From assembly GCA_937915865.1 (NCBI GenBank), contig CALGIG010000074.1:1-29569 (forward strand): a DNA stretch of 29,569 nucleotides. Reading direction: 5' to 3'. The notes under the pieces are model-generated. The model was given only the letters and a program-made list of their open reading frames with translations, did not search any database and was not told the DNA's origin. Below are positions 23,261 through 29,569 of the stretch, one piece after another; positions within the stretch are counted from its first letter, which is position 1; every line of letters begins with the position of its first letter. A program made the position numbers and the translations under genes. The DNA is from an uncultured Prolixibacteraceae bacterium (lineage in GTDB: Bacteria; Bacteroidota; Bacteroidia; Bacteroidales; Prolixibacteraceae).

Positions 23261-23268
23261 CAAAATTA
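23261..23268 (-). promoter_or_regulatory. -7 promoter box of CarboxypepD_reg paralog 2
   Basis: The minus strand reads TAATTTTG, an exact TAnnTTTG match, 22 bases before the ATG at 23239. Confidence 0.45.
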
Positions 23269-23389
23269 CACAATTGTAACCGACTATTGAACTGAACTAA
23301 CATTCGTTAACGGTATTTAACGATAGTAAACAAATTCGTGACCATGAAGTTTGGTTTTTGATTCTGCTCATTGTTTCATCCGAATTGTT

Positions 23390-23397
23390 TATCTTTA
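23390..23397 (+). promoter_or_regulatory. Possible -7 box of the serine hydrolase gene
   Basis: TATCTTTA matches TAnnTTTG at 7 of 8 positions, 28 bases before ATG 23425. It lies inside a longer TTG-started frame and so argues for the ATG start. Confidence 0.4.
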
Positions 23398-23424
23398 GTT
23401 TATAAACAAACAAATCTCTTTCTC

Positions 23425-24798
23425 ATGCAAGCTTCTGCTCATAAATCGATCTTCAGGAGAATTCTTCAAATAATTTCATTCCTGCTTTTGGCCGGATTGG
23501 CTTATGGTGTTTACTACATCAATTCGCTGATGCCCGTTATTACTGGTTACCCTGCAAAATTTCTTTGCTCGGCAATGTTTGTTTCGGGTCGCGAACAGGC
23601 TGAAGTTGAAGCGATGGACCTCCATTTTTCATTCATTAAGTATGTGAAAAATGTTGTAGATATTAAGGATTCAAGTGTCACCAGTTCATTTTTATGGGGA
23701 AAATCAAAAGCTATTTACCGAAGAGGATTTGGCGCTACATTGCTGCGCGGTGTAAAGGAAGATGAATTTCGAAAGGTGAAATTTCCGGAAACAAAATTTT
23801 CATTTAATCCGGATACCACAAAGTGGCCTTTGGGTAATATTTTGCCGAAAAAAGGTAGTAGCACCGATACCGTTCAGTTAGAACGAATTGCCGAAAAACT
23901 GTTGGACGAAGAAGGATACACCGGCCATGCTTTTGGATTTATGGTGGTTCACAAAGGCATTCCGGTGGTTGAGGCGTACCAACCTCAGTTTAACGAAAAG
24001 ACAAGGTTTTTGAGCTGGTCGATGGCCAAGAGTGTTACAAATGCTTTGGCCGGAATGTTGATTAAAGACGGAAAGCTCAAACTTGAACAGCAGGCCGATA
24101 TTCCTGAATGGCAAAACGATGACCGAAAGAAAATTACAATCGACGATTTACTCCACATGCAAAGCGGATTACGATGGAATGAAGACTACGGAAACCGTTC
24201 TGATGTTACTGTTATGTTATATTGTGAAAACGATTTTGCCAGGTTTACATATAATCATCCAATGCAATATCCTGCCGGAACACATTGGTACTATTCATCG
24301 GGGTCGGTCAATGTATTGAATTACCTGATGCGTAAAACTATTGGAAACGATGATGATTATTACCGGTTTTCACAGGAACGGTTATTCAATAAAATTGGAA
24401 TGGCCAATGCTGTTTTCGAAGTTGATGCCAGCGGTACGCAAGTCGGATCGTCGTATGTGTATGCCACAGTTCGTGATTATGCCCGCTTTGGTTTACTTTA
24501 CCTGAATGACGGAAAGATTAATGGCGAGCAGATTCTTCCTGAAGGTTGGGTGAAATACACCACCACTCCGGCGTCAGACAGCAAAGGCAAATATGGCGCG
24601 CTGTTCTGGTTAAACCAGGCCAAAGCGTTTCCATCAGCTCCAACCGATATGTATTCGTGCAACGGGCACGATGGACAGCAGATATTTATCATTCCTTCTA
24701 AAGAACTGGTTGTCGTTGTGGTTGGATATTCGCCCAGACCTAATCGGGAAATGAAGTTTGACGAACTGCTGAGCGATATTTTAAAGACAATTCAATAG
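23425..24798 (+). CDS. Membrane-anchored beta-lactamase-fold serine hydrolase (class C-like)
   Basis: The protein has 457 residues from ATG 23425. A single hydrophobic segment (ILQIISFLLLAGLAYGVYYI, 13-32) without a clear cleavage site suggests an N-terminal membrane anchor with the domain outside. The serine beta-lactamase/DD-peptidase fold begins near 150. Ser199 and Lys202 in SWSMAKS form the SxxK motif, YYSSGSVN is the second (YxN-like) motif, with Ser in place of Asn, and GHDGQQIF is the HxG-type third motif. Members include esterases, D-aminopeptidases and 6-aminohexanoate-dimer hydrolases as well as AmpC; the altered second motif argues against calling it a beta-lactamase. It is convergent with dapL and stands alone, with the divergent CarboxypepD_reg pair upstream. 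Substrate unknown. Confidence 0.85.
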   Translation: MQASAHKSIFRRILQIISFLLLAGLAYGVYYINSLMPVITGYPAKFLCSAMFVSGREQAEVEAMDLHFSFIKYVKNVVDIKDSSVTSSFLWGKSKAIYRRGFGATLLRGVKEDEFRKVKFPETKFSFNPDTTKWPLGNILPKKGSSTDTVQLERIAEKLLDEEGYTGHAFGFMVVHKGIPVVEAYQPQFNEKTRFLSWSMAKSVTNALAGMLIKDGKLKLEQQADIPEWQNDDRKKITIDDLLHMQSGLRWNEDYGNRSDVTVMLYCENDFARFTYNHPMQYPAGTHWYYSSGSVNVLNYLMRKTIGNDDDYYRFSQERLFNKIGMANAVFEVDASGTQVGSSYVYATVRDYARFGLLYLNDGKINGEQILPEGWVKYTTTPASDSKGKYGALFWLNQAKAFPSAPTDMYSCNGHDGQQIFIIPSKELVVVVVGYSPRPNREMKFDELLSDILKTIQ

Positions 24799-24802
24799 TC
24801 CT

Positions 24803-24840
24803 AAAAAAAATCAGGGTTTCACGTTGGAGTGAAATCCTGA
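24803..24840 (-). terminator. Rho-independent terminator of dapL
   Basis: On the minus strand TCAGGATTTCAC and GTGAAACCCTGA pair over 12 bp with one wobble and a 6-base loop, followed by eight T. It may also help end the convergent serine hydrolase transcript. It is a relative of the hairpin at 6544-6578. Confidence 0.88.
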
Positions 24841-24865
24841 CTAAGTATCGGTATTCTTAAATCTC

Positions 24866-26095
24866 TTATTTCAAATTTTTGATGCGCTCCATGGCTTCCA
24901 GTACGTTGTCGCGGTCGGCAAATGCTGAGAAACGAAAATAGCCTTCACCTGATGGGCCAAAGCCTGAACCAGGAGTTCCAACCACATTGGCTTCGTTTAG
25001 TAATTTATCAAAGAAATCCCACGATTTCATGGCGTCTTTGGTTTTAACCCAAACATAAGGGGCATTTACTCCGCCAAATACTTCGTAGCCGGCATCTTTC
25101 AGGTTTTCGCGCATGATGCGGGCATTTTCGAGGTAATAGGCTATAACTTCCCTCACTTGTTTTTTCCCTTCTTCGGTATAAATTGCGGCAGCGGCTTTCT
25201 GCACCGGGTACGAAACCCCATTGAATTTGGTGGTATGGCGACGGTTCCATAAGGGTTTCACCGGATGAGCAACTCCTTCGCTATCGTAAGCTTTCAATTC
25301 TTTCGGAATCACGGTGAAAGCGCAACGGGTCCCGGTAAATCCTGCTGTTTTCGAGAAACTGCGGAATTCTAATGCAACTTCTTTGGCTCCTTCAATTTCG
25401 AAAATTGAGTGCGGAATCGACGCATCGGTAATGAAAGCTTCATAAGCTGCATCGTATAAAATCACACATTTATTTTCGCGGGCGTAGTTAACCCATTTCG
25501 TCAACTCTTCCTTGGTTGCAATTGTTCCCGTTGGATTATTCGGAAAACACAGGAAAATTAAATCCGGTCGTTCTTTGGGCAGTTCAGGAATAAAACCATT
25601 GGCTTCATTACAAGGCAAATATATAATTCCTTCGAAATAGCCGTTTGGCTGAATTTGTCCGGTTTTGCCCGACATTACAGTTGTATCGGCGTAAACCGGG
25701 TAAACCGGGTCACAAATAGCAATTTTATTGGCGGCGCCGAACACTTCCTGAATATTTCCGGTGTCGCATTTCGAACCGTCGGAAACAAAAATATCTTCAG
25801 CCGAAATATTGACTCCGCGGCTCTGGTAATCATTTTTTGCAATAGCATCGCGCAAAAAATCGTATCCTTGTTCCGGTCCGTAACCTTTAAATGTGGCGGC
25901 ATTGGCCATTTCGTCAACTCCTTCGTGAAAAGCTTTTATAACTTCAGGAACAAGCGGTTGTGTTACATCGCCAATACCCATTCGGATAACTTTTTTATCA
26001 GGATTGGCTTCTGCAAATTCACGAACTCTGCGTCCAATTTCGGGAAACAAATATCCCGCCTGAAGTTTTAGGTAATTTTCGTTTATTAATGCCAT
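24866..26095 (-). CDS. dapL: LL-diaminopimelate aminotransferase
   Basis: The protein has 409 residues from ATG 26095 (MALINENYLKLQAGYLFPEI), the family's usual length and opening. It converts tetrahydrodipicolinate directly to LL-DAP with glutamate as amino donor, replacing the DapD/C/E steps. Fold-type I PLP landmarks are GIGDVTQPL, GYGPEQGYDFLRDAI, FPNNPTGT (substrate loop), DAAYEAFI, and Schiff-base Lys249 in SFSKTAGFTGTRCAF. The DAPAT group, rather than general aspartate aminotransferase, is indicated by the conserved SDGSKCDTGNIQ stretch. A longer start at 26236 is excluded because a TAACTTTG promoter box sits within the extension. Its product is the substrate of a DapF epimerase, and the only DapF-family protein here, 16 kb away, lacks both catalytic cysteines. 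Confidence 0.95.
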   Translation of the reverse strand: MALINENYLKLQAGYLFPEIGRRVREFAEANPDKKVIRMGIGDVTQPLVPEVIKAFHEGVDEMANAATFKGYGPEQGYDFLRDAIAKNDYQSRGVNISAEDIFVSDGSKCDTGNIQEVFGAANKIAICDPVYPVYADTTVMSGKTGQIQPNGYFEGIIYLPCNEANGFIPELPKERPDLIFLCFPNNPTGTIATKEELTKWVNYARENKCVILYDAAYEAFITDASIPHSIFEIEGAKEVALEFRSFSKTAGFTGTRCAFTVIPKELKAYDSEGVAHPVKPLWNRRHTTKFNGVSYPVQKAAAAIYTEEGKKQVREVIAYYLENARIMRENLKDAGYEVFGGVNAPYVWVKTKDAMKSWDFFDKLLNEANVVGTPGSGFGPSGEGYFRFSAFADRDNVLEAMERIKNLK

Positions 26096-26143
26096 ATTCT
26101 TGTGTTTTTGAAATGATTTCAGTGCTAATTTTCTTTTAGGTTT

Positions 26144-26151
26144 CAAAGTTA
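26144..26151 (-). promoter_or_regulatory. -7 promoter box of dapL
   Basis: The minus strand reads TAACTTTG, an exact TAnnTTTG match, 49 bases before the dapL ATG. No convincing -33 element is seen. Confidence 0.5.
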
Positions 26152-26719
26152 CAAAAAAACAAAAGCTTACCCGAAAGTCGGAACCTGCGGCGATAAATTT
26201 CCGCTTCGGGCACGATTTATTAATCTTGACGGACAATGAAAATCGCAGCCAATAAACTTTAAGAATAAAACGAACCCGGAACTTACATTATACACACTAC
26301 GTCTGCTGGTTTTCAATAAAATGATGTTAGGTTTTTAGACAGTCTGACGGTAAATTGTATGAGTAGTGGCAGATTGCAGGCTTCTTTCCTGTCGACCGTT
26401 GCGTTTAAATTTGGCACGTGCAGTGGTGCTTGCAAACCATGGAAACCCCTATGGAATATACAAAATGTTGAACTAAATCCCTACGGGATAGCTTTTATCT
26501 TTGGCTCTTGAGCCTCGCCACTTTTGATGTTTAAACTCTAAAATATCCATTGCATTATCGTGGTTTTGTTTTCAACTAATTTCTATATTTGTGCTTTTAG
26601 GCTTCATCGATATTCTTTCTTACTTTCGCCTGAAACACTAATCAGATTAACAATATCCCCCAAACGGTCATTAAGTACATCGCCAAAATTTCTGAGAAAT
26701 AGGCCGGTTTGTAGTTCAA

Positions 26720-26752
26720 TCTCGCCTTAGGCGAGACTGGGCGTTGTACGCC
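26720..26752. repeat. Two adjacent GC-rich hairpins downstream of the island genes
   Basis: TCTCGCC-TTA-GGCGAGA (26720-26736) is a perfect 7-bp hairpin. Three bases later GGCG-TTGTA-CGCC (26740-26752) forms a second. They stand out in AT-rich surroundings and lie 45 bases beyond the stop of the minus-strand gene ending at 26798. There is no T-tract on the minus strand, so they are probably a repeat element and not a simple terminator. Confidence 0.7.
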
Positions 26753-26797
26753 GCTCATATTCCTATTTATTGCGGCTTGGTTTTATTCTTTTTATTT

Positions 26798-27727
26798 TCA
26801 ATCTTCATTATTGTCCGTTTGAGGTATAATAATTTCTTTCAAAAAGTTTCTGCCAATTACAATATCCAGAAAATAAATGAACCTATGAAGCTCATTTTGA
26901 TTATCAAATAGGTCAATATTATGCTTTAGTTTTAATATCCAGGTAAAATATCTTTTTATTGTAATTTGATGTAAGCAGATGTCTGATAACGGACGTTCAA
27001 GCTCTTTCCATTTATTTCTCCCTAATGACGGAGAATATTTTTCGTTATTATTTTTACCATAAGCATTTAATATATTGTGTAAATAGTTACCATGAGCGCT
27101 TTCTGAAAGAATCTCGTATTGCTCGCTTCTAAGACGTTTCCAAAACACAGAAATAATTTTACTGGAATCAACATTATCTCCTAATTTTTCATTTACCTTT
27201 TCTATGACATTTTCAGCGAATTTTGAAATAGTCGAGTTTTTAGGTGATATAAATGGATTTCCGCTTTTTTTAAGATTAGGTTTTTTATGATTTTCAAAAA
27301 AATCGGTGTCATATAAAATTGACATCGCTAAATCTGATAACTCTATTGAATTTCTATATACAAATTTAGCTTGAGCTGCTAATCCATTTTCAAATAGGAA
27401 TTTAACACCAATAAGATTATTCGTTAAATGAATTAGTAATTGAGAAAAATATCCTTTATTAGTTAACTCACTTTCTTCAATTTTAAGCTCTGGGCTATTT
27501 GCGAGCATTATTTGAGTAGCACATATATTCCAGAGTATTAAACAGTCAATAGTTAATTTATATGTTTTGTATTCGGAGTAGAAGAAATCTTTCAGCTCAT
27601 TTGATTCCTGTTTCTCACTAAAAAAAGAATCAAACGACTTGATAATATTATTAAGTTCATGAATATTAAATTCATTATTAACTCCTATGGAAATATTATC
27701 TTGAAGATATTTATATGTTTTAATCAT
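26798..27727 (-). CDS. Uncharacterised helical protein in AT-rich accessory operon
   Basis: The protein has 309 residues with no signal peptide or sustained membrane segment. It is predicted by eye to be almost entirely alpha-helical. A moderately hydrophobic helix pair (LTIDCLILWNICATQIMLANS, then YFSQLLIHLTNNLIGVKFLFENGLAAQAKFVYRNSIELSDLAMSIL region) is followed by a polar middle and SEQYEILSESAHGNYLHN. The R-N-S-I-E-L and S-E-S-A-H-G pattern is reminiscent of DUF5677- or HEPN-like helical domains found in many accessory and defence regions, but I cannot assign it. Codon use is visibly more A/T-rich than in the core genes to the left. It lies 24 bases after the C92-like gene on the same strand, so it is probably the last gene of a three-gene operon. 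Confidence 0.65.
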   Translation of the reverse strand: MIKTYKYLQDNISIGVNNEFNIHELNNIIKSFDSFFSEKQESNELKDFFYSEYKTYKLTIDCLILWNICATQIMLANSPELKIEESELTNKGYFSQLLIHLTNNLIGVKFLFENGLAAQAKFVYRNSIELSDLAMSILYDTDFFENHKKPNLKKSGNPFISPKNSTISKFAENVIEKVNEKLGDNVDSSKIISVFWKRLRSEQYEILSESAHGNYLHNILNAYGKNNNEKYSPSLGRNKWKELERPLSDICLHQITIKRYFTWILKLKHNIDLFDNQNELHRFIYFLDIVIGRNFLKEIIIPQTDNNED

Positions 27728-27751
27728 CGTCTTTTTTTCAACCTTGCCGTG

Positions 27752-28381
27752 TTATGGGCTGGTTTTTTTGTAGTTAATCTTAGTCAACTCATTAATTTTA
27801 AGAAAATATTTTGGATAAATTGGCTTAGCAGGATTAAACTCCCTAGTTGTAAACAGACTTGCTTTTGTAAAGATTAACCAAACTAGTTCTGAGCAATATA
27901 TTTTTTTATTATCAAAATTATTGAAATCATAGTCAAAGGGCGCCTGAATATTCTTATAATTAATAATTGCATTTTTTAGCTTAAGATTGCGGTCTGAAGA
28001 AATATAATGGCATCTAAGAATCGTAAAATCACTTACATTGCTTAAGTTAATAAATGTTTGTAAGTTATCATATCTAATACCATTTGATTTAGTTCCATCA
28101 GGCGTTGAGTGTAAAACAAATACATTATTGTTTTCTTTTATAATTACTCCAATATGAGAATAATCCTCCATTCTAAGTTTTAATAGACTGATTAACTTAC
28201 TTTGCACAGACTGACCTTTCGATAAAATAATATCAAAATTCTCAATCTTGTCTAAATCTATCTCATCAATAGATATTATCTCCCTATTACCAACGAAAAA
28301 GTAAAGAATAAAGACAATTAAAACGAATCCAATTACCTTAATGTGTTCTCTTTGTCTCATTTGCATCAATAAAATAGCCAA
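27752..28381 (-). CDS. YiiX/YebB-like permuted papain-fold (NlpC/P60-type, peptidase C92) protein
   Basis: The protein has 209 residues. One membrane segment (~15-31, IKVIGFVLIVFILYFFV) precedes a permuted NlpC/P60 domain of the YiiX/C92 type. FDIILSKGQS opens the domain, His76 in DYSHIGVI is the catalytic histidine, FDYDFNNFDN lies before the nucleophile, and Cys163 is in IYCSELVW. In this permuted fold the His precedes the Cys, as seen. Such proteins hydrolyse amide, thioester or lipid ester bonds; substrate unknown. The gene overlaps the end of the zinc-ribbon gene by 44 bases with ATG 28381. Starts at 28366 or 28360 would cut the overlap to 29 or 23 bases and keep the whole domain. The N-terminal anchor places the enzyme outside the cytoplasm or facing it from the membrane; orientation is not certain. 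Confidence 0.75.
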   Translation of the reverse strand: MAILLMQMRQREHIKVIGFVLIVFILYFFVGNREIISIDEIDLDKIENFDIILSKGQSVQSKLISLLKLRMEDYSHIGVIIKENNNVFVLHSTPDGTKSNGIRYDNLQTFINLSNVSDFTILRCHYISSDRNLKLKNAIINYKNIQAPFDYDFNNFDNKKIYCSELVWLIFTKASLFTTREFNPAKPIYPKYFLKINELTKINYKKTSP

Positions 28382-28865
28382 TTACCAAACCAATTATTGC
28401 AAAAATTACTACGCTCAATAAAACGTTACCTATTAAATCGGAATTATCAACAATGTCTCCGAAATTTTTCAAATAGCCACCCATTCCACCTACTTTAGCT
28501 TGTACCATTTCGGGCTGAAAATAATAACTCAATGGTATACCTAAGATACCCCCTAAAAATGCAAATGTTAATTTCTTTCCTCCTCCAGTAGAGTTAGGTT
28601 TTCTGACTTCTTTCTTTAATTCCTTAAATTCAGTTTCGGTTTTTTTATCGATGCTGCCATCTTTGGTCGCGCCGCAATTCCAGCAAATATTATAACTATC
28701 TTCAACTTCCTCTTTACATCTTTTACATTTCCATACTCCTTCGGTGGTACTTTCAGTTTGAGCTTCTATTTCTGTTTCTTTTTCGAGAAATTCTCCGCAG
28801 TGTTTACATTTAATGGCTTCGATTCTGATTTCCTCAGCGCAATAAGGACATTTTTTTGTTTCCAT
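28338..28865 (-). CDS. Membrane protein with two N-terminal zinc ribbons
   Basis: The protein has 175 residues. Two zinc-ribbon knuckle pairs open it: Cys6/Cys9 and Cys20/Cys23 (KCPYCAEEIRIEAIKCKHCG), and Cys47/Cys50 and Cys61/Cys64 (CKRCKEEVEDSYNICWNCG). A charged linker (68-96, Lys/Glu-rich) follows, then two hydrophobic segments (~99-116, LTFAFLGGILGIPLSYYF; ~144-166, LIGNVLLSVVIFAIIGLVIGYF). The first ribbon is of the common zinc-ribbon_2 kind found at the N-terminus of many small membrane proteins; function unknown. It is the first gene of the AT-rich operon, and its end overlaps the YiiX-like gene, so both are translated from one message. I see no clear TAnnTTTG box upstream. Confidence 0.75.
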   Translation of the reverse strand: METKKCPYCAEEIRIEAIKCKHCGEFLEKETEIEAQTESTTEGVWKCKRCKEEVEDSYNICWNCGATKDGSIDKKTETEFKELKKEVRKPNSTGGGKKLTFAFLGGILGIPLSYYFQPEMVQAKVGGMGGYLKNFGDIVDNSDLIGNVLLSVVIFAIIGLVIGYFIDANETKRTH

Positions 28866-28904
28866 AATGTAGATATTTATTTGTTAAACTTGCCAATAAC
28901 ACTG

Positions 28905-28928
28905 TATATCCACAGAATTGTGGATATA
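28905..28928. repeat. Perfect 10-bp palindrome upstream of the zinc-ribbon gene
   Basis: TATATCCACA, loop GAAT, TGTGGATATA. It lies 40 bases before the zinc-ribbon ATG on the minus strand, so it could be an operator or leader hairpin. There is no T-tract. Confidence 0.65.
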
Positions 28929-29090
28929 TTCGCATTAGCCTGAGTGTGCTGTATTCGTTAAAACACTGATTGAGTGAAATGTATATAATTCGTGTTTCAT
29001 TGTCGATAGTAATTAGGTAGAGTTTAAAAATGAATCGCTTTGAATTGAGAATCAGCTTTAGGCTTCGTAATCAAATTTATGATATTCGTA

Positions 29091-29279
29091 TTAAAAATCA
29101 ATATTGTCCAGTGGATTTTTTATCTGATCGAACCCTTTTGTCGTGATATGGGTGTAAATCTTGGTGGTTTTGCTGTTTCCGTGGTCTGGTAAGCCCTGTA
29201 TGTGTCTTATTGTCTGTATTGATTCAAATTTTCGATCCTGCTGTTGGCGCTATGCACCTTATAAATGTTAAGCCGCATA
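29091..29279 (-). pseudogene. Decayed tyrosine recombinase (integrase), C-terminal remnant
   Basis: On the minus strand an open segment (29249-29091) ends in a readable integrase tail: IRHIQGLPDHGNSKTT, KIYTHITTKGFDQ, IKNPLDNIDF and a stop. This matches the end of tyrosine recombinases, with the box-II helix (normally RYIQELLGHGSSKTT) and the catalytic tyrosine in IYTH. The box GH has become DH. Just upstream the frame is lost to a TAG; in another frame, VHSANSRIENLN resembles the HSFATHLLENG segment, implying a frameshift. No larger catalytic-domain sequence (first Arg, Lys) is recognisable further upstream, where a tandem repeat begins. It lies about 220 bases from the 3' end of tRNA-Gly, a classic integration site. 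Confidence 0.7.
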
Positions 29280-29320
29280 GCGGTAATCGTATGACAGAAC
29301 CCTGCTTTTGAGTGTCTCAG

Positions 29321-29404
29321 AGGTGTCTGTTCTCTAATGTCAGGAGCTTACTCTCGAATGTCAGATGCCTGTTCTTTAATGTCAGAAGCTTACTCTCGAA
29401 TGTC
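29321..29404. repeat. Four tandem 21-bp repeats (two 42-bp units)
   Basis: Units at 29321-29341, 29342-29362, 29363-29383 and 29384-29404 share the pattern AG..., T(G/A)(T/C)TCT or CTCTCG, AATGTC. Units 1 and 3 resemble each other most, as do 2 and 4, so the array is best read as a 42-bp duplication. There are no spacers, so it is not a CRISPR array. Confidence 0.85.
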
Positions 29405-29443
29405 AGTATTTTTATAGCGGGCATTTTATTACTTTGTTGCACC

Positions 29444-29484
29444 TATAAAAAACAAAAAGAGCCAGATGTTAATCTAACTCTTTT
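29444..29484 (-). terminator. Rho-independent terminator of tRNA-Gly
   Basis: On the minus strand AAAAGAGTTAGAT and ATCTGGCTCTTTT pair over 13 bp with two G-U wobbles and loop TAAC, followed by a long T-rich tail. It starts 12 bases after the tRNA 3' end. Confidence 0.85.
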
Positions 29485-29495
29485 ATTATCAATTG

Positions 29496-29567
29496 AGCGG
29501 GAAACGGGGGTCGAACCCGCGACCCTCAGCTTGGGAAGCTGATGCTCTACCACTGAGCTACTCCCGC
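29496..29567 (-). tRNA. tRNA-Gly, anticodon CCC
   Basis: The minus strand folds into a full cloverleaf of 72 bases. The acceptor stem is GCGGGAG/TTCCCGC (one G-U), the D stem GCTC/GAGC with AGTGGTA loop, the anticodon stem TCAGC/GCTGA with loop TTCCCAA (anticodon CCC, reading GGG), a 5-base variable loop, and a T arm GCGGG-TTCGACC-CCCGT (one G-U). The discriminator base is T and CCA is not encoded. A terminator follows. The decayed integrase lies on its 3' side, in keeping with use as an attachment site. Confidence 0.95.
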
Positions 29568-29569
29568 TT

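Larger units (their letters stand above)
26096..26797. other. Palindrome-rich non-coding region between dapL and the accessory genes
   Basis: About 700 bases without a convincing gene. The dapL promoter occupies the left end. Further right come several small inverted repeats (26176-26215, 26414-26429, 26477-26489, 26720-26752), and two related short blocks at 26443-26460 and 26475-26491. A 50-codon frame at 26359-26511 has no protein-like features. I read the region as the junction between core chromosome and an acquired segment. Confidence 0.55.
28866..29320. other. Mostly non-coding stretch holding a palindrome and an integrase remnant
   Basis: No intact gene. It holds a perfect palindrome (28905-28928), a decayed integrase C-terminus (29091-29279) and an 8-bp inverted repeat CGCTATGC/GCATAGCG (29248-29255 and 29275-29282) that sits at the point where the integrase reading frame is lost. 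Confidence 0.6.

Noticed and set aside
23371..23424. TTG-started N-terminal extension of the serine hydrolase
   Set aside because: It contains the likely -7 box and precedes a normal ATG followed by the membrane anchor.
26096..26236. N-terminal extension of dapL
   Set aside because: It contains an exact TAnnTTTG promoter box, and the family begins at MALINENYLKL.
26264..26274. Left copy of the tRNA-Gly attachment site (CGAACCCG)
   Set aside because: Only 8 bases match, and the neighbouring bases that should extend to the tRNA 3' end do not.
26359..26511. 50-codon ATG frame in the dapL-side non-coding region
   Set aside because: No signal, motif or ribosome-binding site, and it runs through palindromic repeat blocks.
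26717..26755. Integron attC-like site
   Set aside because: The hairpin layout and GGGCGTT resemble some attC ends, but GTTGTAC breaks GTTRRRY and no matching RYYYAAC partner is found.
29321..29404. CRISPR-like array
   Set aside because: Repeats are directly adjacent with no spacers, and no cas genes are present.
29312..29542. Open frame of 76 codons on the plus strand
   Set aside because: It is made of the 21-bp tandem repeat read in frame, then the tRNA terminator and the antisense of tRNA-Gly (ending GVEPATLSLG, the usual artefact).

Overview
The window looks like Bacteroidota chromosome, probably order Bacteroidales/Marinilabiliales (inference). Pointers to this are: repeated -7 boxes of the Bacteroidota type TAnnTTTG upstream of genes; an LL-diaminopimelate aminotransferase (DapL) route; a probable lipoprotein with an acidic stretch straight after its lipobox Cys; two secreted CarboxypepD_reg-like proteins; and an ECF sigma factor paired with a membrane protein. 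Positions 1-26095 read as ordinary core chromosome. From about 26096 to the right end the sequence is visibly more A+T rich and looks accessory.

Layout. (1) 1-3352, minus strand: a probable four-gene cell-envelope operon of a small periplasmic protein, a multi-pass NapH/NosR-like polyferredoxin, an outer-membrane beta-barrel (ATGA-coupled) and a lipoprotein cut by the window edge. (2) 3757-4974, minus: SufS cysteine desulfurase. (3) 5164-12172, plus: secreted C1B papain-like peptidase, a strong terminator, ModF-like double ABC ATPase, a DapF-family protein in which both catalytic cysteines are serines, a LysA-family decarboxylase, a GT4 glycosyltransferase and a TsaC/Sua5-type enzyme. (4) 12243-16820, plus: MntP manganese exporter, an orphan 7TM-PAS histidine kinase and a CPA2 K+/Na+:H+ antiporter with TrkA-type domains. 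(5) 16851-23239, minus: Der and Era GTPases separated by a GC-rich inverted repeat pair, a membrane anti-sigma-like protein, an ECF sigma factor, an RluB/RsuA-type pseudouridine synthase and two tandem paralogous secreted proteins. (6) 23425-24798, plus: beta-lactamase-fold serine hydrolase, convergent with dapL (24866-26095, minus). (7) 26096-29569: about 700 bp of palindrome-rich non-coding DNA, three AT-rich minus-strand genes (helical unknown, C92/YiiX-like peptidase, double zinc-ribbon membrane protein), a decayed tyrosine-recombinase C-terminus, a 4 x 21-bp tandem repeat and tRNA-Gly(CCC) with its own terminator. This is the layout of an old integration at a tRNA gene.

The observations I would follow first are the Ser/Ser DapF-family protein paired with a divergent LysA, the envelope-spanning Fe-S operon with matching 'EFS' linker repeats in two neighbouring proteins, and the tRNA-Gly-adjacent island with its three-gene operon. 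I found no CRISPR array, no intact insertion sequence and no complete new system that can be proved from sequence alone. All family assignments come from reading motifs, without database searches.
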